Assembly: GCA_017640265.1 (NCBI GenBank)
Contig: JAGFVZ010000011.1
Location: forward strand, 1-20,832
Source: Anoxypelagibacter denitrificans
GTDB taxonomy: Bacteria; Pseudomonadota; Alphaproteobacteria; Pelagibacterales; Pelagibacteraceae
Direction of reading: 5' to 3'
DNA length: 20,832 bases
The translations under genes were made by a program, and so were the position numbers. Position 1 is the first letter of the stretch; every line of letters begins with the position of its first letter. A model generated the notes under the pieces. That model made no database searches and had not been told where the DNA came from. It was given only the letters and a program-made list of their open reading frames with translations. Positions 1-5,747 of the stretch are shown piece after piece.

Positions 1-81
1 TGATTTTAAATAATTATTTTTGATTTTAGTCTTGATTATACAATATATGCTATTACTCACCATGAATCTTCCCAAAGTTCA

Positions 82-306
82 ATGGGGTTACCTCATCGGT
101 GGATCGTCAAATCAGTAATTCCACTTTCGATGTTATTACTAGTGATTGCTGCAGTGGCTAGGTTGATACAAGAGATAGTACTATTACTGTACCCATATAA
201 AATTGTTGAAGATTCCACGGCAGAGAAATGGTGGGGAGGCGAATTGCTTCGTCCACAATTACGTATTCCTGAACACAAACTTCGATACAAAGGACATGCT
301 AGATAA
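82..306 (+). CDS. TRAP transporter small permease (DctQ), C-terminal fragment, probably broken
   Basis: This is the end of a TRAP small membrane subunit, which pairs with DctM in a secondary uptake system driven by an ion gradient. The reading frame is open from base 10. It shows the C-terminal DctQ signature: an H-E-S-S stretch, then G-L-P-H-R-W-I-V-K-S, then the last hydrophobic helix (I-P-L-S-M-L-L-L-V). A roughly 40-residue polar tail follows, ending in K-G-H-A-R. The first in-frame ATG (82) lies inside the conserved region, so it is not a credible native start. Stops at 1-3 and 7-9 in this frame, 11-13 in the second and 21-23 in the third prevent any frame from joining it to an upstream half inside the window. 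It sits 40 bases before dctM, the usual dctQ-dctM order. It is either a disrupted gene or a contig-edge frameshift; I cannot tell which. Confidence 0.6.
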   Translation: MGLPHRWIVKSVIPLSMLLLVIAAVARLIQEIVLLLYPYKIVEDSTAEKWWGGELLRPQLRIPEHKLRYKGHAR

Positions 307-346
307 TGATACAACATAAACATTTTAAAGAGAGAGGAAATCGTTA

Positions 347-1741
347 ATGGTTGCACAAAATTATCTTGTTATCGCAATGTTCCTATCTTTCATTGCACTA
401 CTTTTTACGGGTTTTCCGGTTGCATGGGTTTTAGCTGGCGTTGGCATTGCTTTTGGCGGCATCGCTTGGTTTACCGATAACGTCATGCATTGGACAATGA
501 CCGGGCTTGATTACAACACTCTCGGGCTCTTGGTCGGTCGTATCTTTGGCATTATGGATAACTGGGTGCTAATCGCACTGCCAATGTTTATTTTTATGGG
601 GTTAATGTTAGATAAGTCTGGAATTGCAAAAAGAATGATGCATTCAATGCAAAGATTATTTGGTAATGTTAAAGGCGGCCTAGCGGTTACCGTTGCTTTG
701 ATTGGAATTATTCTTGCTGCCTCAACCGGCATAATTGGTGCTTCAGTTGTGTTATTGGGCGTTATGTCTTTACCAGTTATGCTCAAACAGAATTATGATA
801 AACCGTTGGCATTAGGTACTATAGCCGCATCAGGTTGTCTTGGTATCCTCATTCCACCTTCCATCATGTTGGTGCTTATGGGGGATCAATTAGCAATTCC
901 CATACTTGATTTATTTATGGGAGCTGTTTTTCCAGGTTTAATTCTTGGCTTTCTTTATATTGTATACATCCTGGTTTACTGTAAAATTAATCCAGAAAAA
1001 GCTCCGCTTGCCGCAGATCACAGAGAAGTAAATTTGAGAGATGTTCTGGAAGCGTTGTATGACATCCTACCTCCCGCAGGTTTGATATTGGTTGTTCTTG
1101 GATCAATCTTCATGGGTATTGCAACTGTTACAGAGGCCTCGGGCTTCGGTGCCATAGGAGCTACAGTAATTGCTATTTTATTCAAACAATTTAGTTGGAA
1201 AGTTTTAAAAGAAGTGGTGATTAACACCATGAATACTGCCGCCTATATTTTTGCGATCTTTGTCGGCGCAACTGTATTCGCTTTGGTTTTACGTGAATGT
1301 GGTGGGGATCAATTAATCGAATCCGGTCTCACAGGACTAGGATTAGGTCCTAGTGGTTTGATTATTTTTGTTTTGGTTGTGGTTTTCTTTCTTGGATTTT
1401 TTCTTGACTGGATCGAAATTACTTTAATCATACTGCCATTGTTGGCTCCGGTAATCGCCAGCCTTGATTTGCAAATTAATGGCTTTGGTGTTGTCGATTA
1501 TCCTAAACTGACATGGTTTGCTATGCTGGTCGCAGTAACTTTACAAACTTCCTTCCTGACTCCTCCAGTTGGTTTTGCACTATTTTACCTCAAAGGTGTT
1601 TGCCCCCCTAGTGTAACTCTGGTTGACATTTATCGTGGCGTAGTACCTTTCATTATACTGCAACTAATTGCTCTGGTTTTGGTATTTATCTTTCCGGAAC
1701 TAGTTACCTGGTTCCCATCTAAGGTTTTCAAACCTTTGTAA
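347..1741 (+). CDS. TRAP transporter large permease DctM (first system)
   Basis: This is the large membrane subunit that forms the transport path of a TRAP uptake system in the inner membrane. The 464-residue length is normal for DctM. The protein is almost entirely hydrophobic helices. It has the family landmarks: the N-terminal F-P-V-A-W-V helix, A-A-S-T-G-I-I-G-A, I-P-P-S-I-M-L-V, F-L-D-W-I-E-I near residue 355, and F-L-T-P-P-V-G-F-A-L-F-Y-L-K-G near the C-terminus. These resemble the mannitol/chloroaromatic/2-oxoacid branch, but the substrate cannot be read from this subunit. A good ribosome site (AGAGAGGAAA, 331-340) supports the ATG at 347. Its binding-protein gene would be expected off the left edge. 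G+C is well above the neighbouring genes: hand counting gives 63 of 120 for bases 421-540. It is convergent with amtB, with an 18-base gap and no visible terminator. Confidence 0.93.
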   Translation: MVAQNYLVIAMFLSFIALLFTGFPVAWVLAGVGIAFGGIAWFTDNVMHWTMTGLDYNTLGLLVGRIFGIMDNWVLIALPMFIFMGLMLDKSGIAKRMMHSMQRLFGNVKGGLAVTVALIGIILAASTGIIGASVVLLGVMSLPVMLKQNYDKPLALGTIAASGCLGILIPPSIMLVLMGDQLAIPILDLFMGAVFPGLILGFLYIVYILVYCKINPEKAPLAADHREVNLRDVLEALYDILPPAGLILVVLGSIFMGIATVTEASGFGAIGATVIAILFKQFSWKVLKEVVINTMNTAAYIFAIFVGATVFALVLRECGGDQLIESGLTGLGLGPSGLIIFVLVVVFFLGFFLDWIEITLIILPLLAPVIASLDLQINGFGVVDYPKLTWFAMLVAVTLQTSFLTPPVGFALFYLKGVCPPSVTLVDIYRGVVPFIILQLIALVLVFIFPELVTWFPSKVFKPL

Positions 1742-1759
1742 AATAATTTTTGTGATTTT

Positions 1760-2953
1760 TTAATTTATTTGTTCGCCGTGTTGTCTAAGATCGAGACCTT
1801 GCGTTTCTTCTTCTACCGTTGCTCTCAAAGGTGTTATGAGATTAACAATTTTTAGTATTACATACGTAAACACCCCAGTATAAACTATTGTAAAAGTCAC
1901 TCCGATAAATTGTAACCAAAGTTGTCCCGTATTACCCTCTAATAATCCGGCAGCTCCACCAATAGCTTCTTTAGCAAAAATTCCCGTTAATAAAGCACCA
2001 ACAGTTCCACCTACGCCATGAATGCCGAAAACATCTAATGAATCGTCATAGCCTAATTTATTTTTAAGTTTTGTCGAAGCCCAGTAACAAGCAATCCCTG
2101 CTATTAAACCGATAAAGAAAGCTCCTACAGGTCCTACAAAACCAGCAGCTGGCGTAATTGCAACTAGTCCTGCAATAGCACCCGATAAAATACCCAGCAG
2201 ACTTGGTTTTTTACCAAAGCCCCACTCAGCAAACATCCAAGCCAAACCTGCAGTAGCCGTAGCAATCTGTGTAACAAGCATTGCCATGCCAGCACTACCG
2301 TTTGCAGCAACAGCCGAGCCTGCATTAAATCCAAACCAGCCAACCCATAACAATGAGGTGCCTATTAAGCTTAAAAGTAAATTATGTGGACGTGATCTTT
2401 TCTTTCGTTCTCCTAAAACAATTGCAGCAACTAGACCTGCGACACCACAATTGATATGGACAACTGTTCCTCCCGCAAAATCTAGGACTCCCAATGAAGC
2501 TAACAGTCCACCTCCCCAAACCATATGGCAAATAGGCGCATAAACTAATAAAATCCATATTGCTATAAAAATTAATAAAGCTAAAAAATTCATTCGTTCA
2601 GCAACCGCACCACAAATTAGGGCAGCAGTAATAATGGCAAAAGTTAATTGAAAAACAACGAAAACTGATTCTGGAATTGTTCCACTTAAGGAATCAACTC
2701 CAACACCTTTTAGAAAAAGATTAGAAAAACCTCCCACAAAAGTATTAAAACTTCCTTCGGAAAAAGAAAGAGAGTAACCAACAATAAACCAAAGAAGTGT
2801 GACCAAACATGTTATCATAAATGTTTGAGTAATTGTGGAAATGATATTTTTCTTACCGACCATTCCTCCATATAACAAAGCAACTCCAGGTACGGTCATA
2901 AGCAACACAAGACATGTGCTAGTAAGCATCCAAGCTGTATCTCCAGCATTCAT
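1760..2953 (-). CDS. amtB: Ammonium transporter Amt/AmtB
   Basis: This is an inner-membrane ammonium channel of the Amt/Mep/Rh family, which forms trimers. The 397 residues cover the whole family core, with about 11 membrane helices. The N-terminus starts directly at the mature Amt sequence (M-N-A-G-D-T-A-W-M-L), so there is no cleaved signal peptide like that of E. coli AmtB. Motifs seen are G-A-V-A-E-R-M, the signature D-F-A-G-G-T-V-V-H-I-N-C-G, and the two pore histidines at H166 and H312 (D-V-F-G-I-H-G-V-G-G). It lies 2 bases downstream of glnK on the same strand. This is the classic glnK-amtB pairing, in which GlnK plugs the channel when nitrogen is plentiful. The cytoplasmic tail (roughly the last 20 residues) is acidic and short. 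Confidence 0.97.
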   Translation of the reverse strand: MNAGDTAWMLTSTCLVLLMTVPGVALLYGGMVGKKNIISTITQTFMITCLVTLLWFIVGYSLSFSEGSFNTFVGGFSNLFLKGVGVDSLSGTIPESVFVVFQLTFAIITAALICGAVAERMNFLALLIFIAIWILLVYAPICHMVWGGGLLASLGVLDFAGGTVVHINCGVAGLVAAIVLGERKKRSRPHNLLLSLIGTSLLWVGWFGFNAGSAVAANGSAGMAMLVTQIATATAGLAWMFAEWGFGKKPSLLGILSGAIAGLVAITPAAGFVGPVGAFFIGLIAGIACYWASTKLKNKLGYDDSLDVFGIHGVGGTVGALLTGIFAKEAIGGAAGLLEGNTGQLWLQFIGVTFTIVYTGVFTYVILKIVNLITPLRATVEEETQGLDLRQHGEQIN

Positions 2954-2955
2954 GA

Positions 2956-3294
2956 TTAAATGGCCTCCGGCCCTTTTTCTCCTGTTCGAATTCGTACGAC
3001 TTGATCTAATTCAGTAACAAAAATTTTTCCATCACCAAACTTGCCTGTTTTGGCTGAATTTCTAATAGTTTCGATAACTTTTTCTAATTTTTCTTCTGGA
3101 ATAGCAACTTCTAATTTTGTTTTTGGTAAAAAAGCAACTTCAAATTCAGAACCTCGATAGAACTCTGTATGCCCTTTCTGTCTGCCGAAGCCTTTAACAT
3201 CGGTCGCAGTAAGTCCACGGATACCCAGTTTGTTTAGGTCTTCCTTCACATTATCAACCTGTTGGGGTTTAATGATTGCAGTTACTAACTTCAT
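2956..3294 (-). CDS. glnK: Nitrogen regulatory protein PII (GlnK/GlnB family)
   Basis: This is a small trimeric signal protein that senses ATP/ADP and 2-oxoglutarate and regulates the adjacent Amt channel. The chosen ATG at 3294 gives 112 residues, the family norm, starting M-K-L-V-T-A-I-I-K-P. A longer frame would need a TTG start at 3315. The first PII signature region is intact (G-F-G-R-Q-K-G-H-T-E-F-Y-R-G). So are the C-terminal signature T-G-K-F-G-D-G-K-I-F-V and the closing R-I-R-T-G-E. In the T-loop Tyr46 is present, but position 51, the tyrosine uridylylated by GlnD in proteobacteria, is Phe (R-G-S-E-F-E-V). This protein therefore probably acts only through effector binding. It is the first gene of the glnK-amtB operon and is divergent from dctP. 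No clear Shine-Dalgarno is visible. GlnB versus GlnK cannot be separated by sequence alone; linkage to amtB favours GlnK. Confidence 0.95.
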   Translation of the reverse strand: MKLVTAIIKPQQVDNVKEDLNKLGIRGLTATDVKGFGRQKGHTEFYRGSEFEVAFLPKTKLEVAIPEEKLEKVIETIRNSAKTGKFGDGKIFVTELDQVVRIRTGEKGPEAI

Positions 3295-3543
3295 AATCAG
3301 AGGATTTTTTAACAATAAATGTCATATATAGGGAACGAAAAAATAGCATTTCTACTATGCGTCGAATTCATAAAAGTATTTTTGTTGAATTGGAAAATAG
3401 GTAATTTCTACTCTAGATTGCAAAATATAAATTTTATTGGCTTTTTTAGTCTAATTTTTTTTTATTTTTTTAGGACTCTTTAAGTTGAATATGCTTAAAT
3501 TTACATAAGTTAATTAACTAATGACAAACAATAAGGGGGACAT
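3295..3543. promoter_or_regulatory. Divergent control region between glnK and dctP
   Basis: This 249-base stretch is very AT-rich and holds no gene I can support. It must contain the promoters for glnK (minus) and dctP (plus). Three structures stand out. ATTTCTACT occurs twice in the same orientation, at 3348-3356 and 3404-3412. A 12-base perfect palindrome, AGTTAATTAACT, lies at 3508-3519. TTTAAG and CTTAAA form an inverted repeat across a 9-base spacer at 3479-3499, overlapping a TTGAAT that could be a -35 box for dctP. I see no convincing sigma-54 (GG-N10-GC type) promoter and no full NtrC site. A strong ribosome site for dctP, AAGGGGG, lies at 3533-3539. All operator assignments are inference. 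Confidence 0.4.
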
Positions 3544-4677
3544 ATGTCAAAAAAAGACAAAACGTTGAAAGGAACTAAAACTCCTTCAAGACGTAAGTTC
3601 TTTAAAGTTGCTGCTGCAACAGGTGTTGCTGCAGTTGCTGCGTCTACTTTGGCTGCTCCAGCAGTTGCTGCTGATAGAGTTGAAGTAGCGATCGTTACGA
3701 CATGGCCAAGAGACTTTCCTGGTTTAGGGACGGGCGCACAAAGATTTGCGAAAAGGCTTATGGATATGAGTGATGGTCGTTTTCAAGTTAAATACTTTGC
3801 TTCCGGAGAAAGAGTAAAAGCTTTTGATTCATTTGACGAAGTAGCTTCAGGCAATGCTCAAATGTATCATGCGGCTGATTACTACTGGGTTGGTAAAGAT
3901 AAAACTTGGGGATACTTTACTGCCGTACCATTTGGCTTAACTTATACAGAAGTTAACGCTTGGATTAGATTTGGAGGCGGTCAACAGCTTTGGGATGAAC
4001 TTGCTGGAAAATTTGGACTTAAAAATTTCTTGTGTGGTAACACAGGAGTTCAAATGGGTGGCTGGTTCAACAAAAAGATCAATTCAGCCAAAGACTTGAA
4101 AGGTCTTAAGATGCGTATTCCAGGTTTAGGCGGCCAGGTAATGGCAAAACTTGGAGCATCACCAGTTTCACTTCCAGGCGGTCAAATATATGAAAACTTG
4201 GTATCTGGTGCGATTGATGCAACAGAGTGGGTTGGTCCATGGAATGATGAAATTATGAAGTTCCATGAAGCAGCTAAGTACTATTACTATCCTGGTATGC
4301 ATGAACCTGGTTCACTTTTAGCATGCGGATGTAACAAGTCGTGGCTTACTAGTTTATCAAAATCAGATCAATTGATGATTGAAGCCGCAGCTTCTATGGA
4401 AAACGATGTTATGATGTCCGAATACAATGCGAAAAACGGAGCAGCATTATCTCGTTTAATCAATGATCATGGCGTAAAACTCATGAAGTTTAATAATAAA
4501 ACTTATGACGCTTTCGCCGGAGCTGCTGAAGAAGTGTTTGCGGAGGTTGTAGCAAGCAGTGATCTAGCGGCAAGAACTCATAAGAGCATGACAAAAGCGC
4601 GTAAAGATATAGGTGGTTGGGCGAAACTTTCTGACCAAGCTTACGTAGCACAGCGTAATAGAGCTCTTGGAGTTTAG
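3544..4677 (+). CDS. TRAP transporter substrate-binding protein DctP, 2-oxoacid/mannitol-chloroaromatic type, Tat-exported
   Basis: This is a periplasmic binding protein that captures the substrate and delivers it to the DctQM membrane unit. It is 377 residues. The N-terminus is a twin-arginine signal, S-R-R-K-F-F-K-V at about residues 15-22, followed by an alanine-rich stretch ending A-V-A-A before D-R-V-E-V, with likely cleavage near residue 43. The mature part has the TakP-like hallmarks M-R-I-P-G-L-G-G, S-L-P-G-G-Q-I-Y-E-N-L and D-A-T-E-W-V-G-P-W-N-D. In TakP-type proteins an Arg and the E-W pair help hold a carboxylate and a metal ion, so a 2-oxoacid or related carboxylate is a reasonable guess but unproven. 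The ribosome site AAGGGGG starts 11 bases upstream. An intrinsic terminator directly follows the gene, which would let the binding protein be made in excess over the membrane subunits. Confidence 0.95.
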   Translation: MSKKDKTLKGTKTPSRRKFFKVAAATGVAAVAASTLAAPAVAADRVEVAIVTTWPRDFPGLGTGAQRFAKRLMDMSDGRFQVKYFASGERVKAFDSFDEVASGNAQMYHAADYYWVGKDKTWGYFTAVPFGLTYTEVNAWIRFGGGQQLWDELAGKFGLKNFLCGNTGVQMGGWFNKKINSAKDLKGLKMRIPGLGGQVMAKLGASPVSLPGGQIYENLVSGAIDATEWVGPWNDEIMKFHEAAKYYYYPGMHEPGSLLACGCNKSWLTSLSKSDQLMIEAAASMENDVMMSEYNAKNGAALSRLINDHGVKLMKFNNKTYDAFAGAAEEVFAEVVASSDLAARTHKSMTKARKDIGGWAKLSDQAYVAQRNRALGV

Positions 4678-4710
4678 AGTTTAATTTAAACTTAAAATAA
4701 TTTATATTTT

Positions 4711-4735
4711 AAAGGGCCCTATACGGGCCCTTTTT
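4711..4735 (+). terminator. Intrinsic terminator/attenuator after dctP
   Basis: AAAGGGCCC and GGGCCCTTT form a perfect 9-bp stem around a TATAC loop, followed by a T-run (five T's, then AATTA). It lies in the 73-base gap between dctP and the DctQ gene of the same system. It is the strongest hairpin-plus-T signal in the window. Because the downstream genes are same-strand partners with no evident promoter of their own, it probably works as a partial terminator that lowers membrane-subunit expression relative to dctP. Confidence 0.88.
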
Positions 4736-4750
4736 AATTAGCATATAAAA

Positions 4751-5737
4751 ATGTTTTCTAGTCACAACATATCAAGATTCATTAGGATTGTCGGTTACGT
4801 AATTATTGCTATTACTTTTGCCTTTTTGATAAATAATTTTCTTAACTATTGGGCTGACTGGCCAGGAGTAAAAAAACTCCTTGCTAATTATGGACTATTT
4901 GGATTTGAAAAGTTAAAAAATCCAATGTCAGGTTCATTATTTACTTACGCGTTGTTTCAATTATTTTTATACATAGTTTTAATTTTTTTGGTAGTTTTTT
5001 TTGTTTTCAAAACACCCAACCAAACTTTGAATAAGGACTCAGAAATATTATCTTCATTATCGGCATATATAATTCGCTCAGCCTTTTGGATGGTTTTTAT
5101 AGTTGGTCTTGTAGACTTGACGATTTCATTTCTTGCAACTGAAAAATTACTTATAATAATTTTTAACGAAAAAATTCATCTAAATTTAATAAGCCCTCCA
5201 TTCAGAATCAAATTTATTCATGTTCCATTAATATTTGTTTCTATGATTTTGGGATATTTCACGCGTACACTTGGATTTATATGGCTAGCGATTTTGGTAA
5301 TATTTGCTGAATTTTCGATTGTAATTACAAGATTTATTTTTTCTTATGAACAAGCATTTATGGGAGATCTGGTTCGTTTTTGGTATGGAGCGCTTTTCCT
5401 TTTTGCAAGTGCGCATGCTTTAATTCACGAAGGACATGTGCGAGTGGATGTTCTTTACACGAATTTTAGCGATAGAGCTCGAGCATGGACTAATACAATA
5501 GGATCCTTCTTGTTTGGAATTCCACTTTGTCTAATCATATTATTTTTGGGAATGAGCAGTAAGGCAAGTATTATTAATAGTCCATTACTTAGTTTTGAAA
5601 TCACTCAACAAGGGTCAAGCGGTCTATATGTTAAATATTTAATGGCAGCTTTTTTAGCTATTTTTGCTTTAAGTATGTTAACTCAATTTACAAGTTATTT
5701 TATGAAAAATTTTAATAAAATTATAAATAGTTCTTAA
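4751..5737 (+). CDS. TRAP transporter small permease DctQ, enlarged form
   Basis: This is the small membrane subunit that docks the binding protein and pairs with DctM. The C-terminal half, about residues 190-315, is recognisable DctQ: an F-S-Y-E-Q-A-F-M-G-D-L stretch, then H-A-L-I-H-E-G-H-V-R-V-D-V-L-Y, then helices ending near residue 315. The protein is 328 residues, while ordinary DctQ is roughly 160-200. The extra N-terminal part (about 1-185) holds around four further membrane helices that I do not recognise as a separate domain. The first is at about 13-33 and others near 65-85, 110-130 and 155-185. The ATG at 4751 has no obvious Shine-Dalgarno, only AT-rich leader after the terminator. 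It is followed by dctM after 10 bases. The enlargement parallels that of its partner DctM. Confidence 0.88.
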   Translation: MFSSHNISRFIRIVGYVIIAITFAFLINNFLNYWADWPGVKKLLANYGLFGFEKLKNPMSGSLFTYALFQLFLYIVLIFLVVFFVFKTPNQTLNKDSEILSSLSAYIIRSAFWMVFIVGLVDLTISFLATEKLLIIIFNEKIHLNLISPPFRIKFIHVPLIFVSMILGYFTRTLGFIWLAILVIFAEFSIVITRFIFSYEQAFMGDLVRFWYGALFLFASAHALIHEGHVRVDVLYTNFSDRARAWTNTIGSFLFGIPLCLIILFLGMSSKASIINSPLLSFEITQQGSSGLYVKYLMAAFLAIFALSMLTQFTSYFMKNFNKIINSS

Positions 5738-5747
5738 TATCCTTCAC

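Noticed and set aside
3295..3543. Sigma-54 promoter with NtrC sites for glnK-amtB
   Set aside because: No sequence with the GG and GC dinucleotides at the required spacing, and no TGCACC-type palindrome, could be found on either strand by eye.
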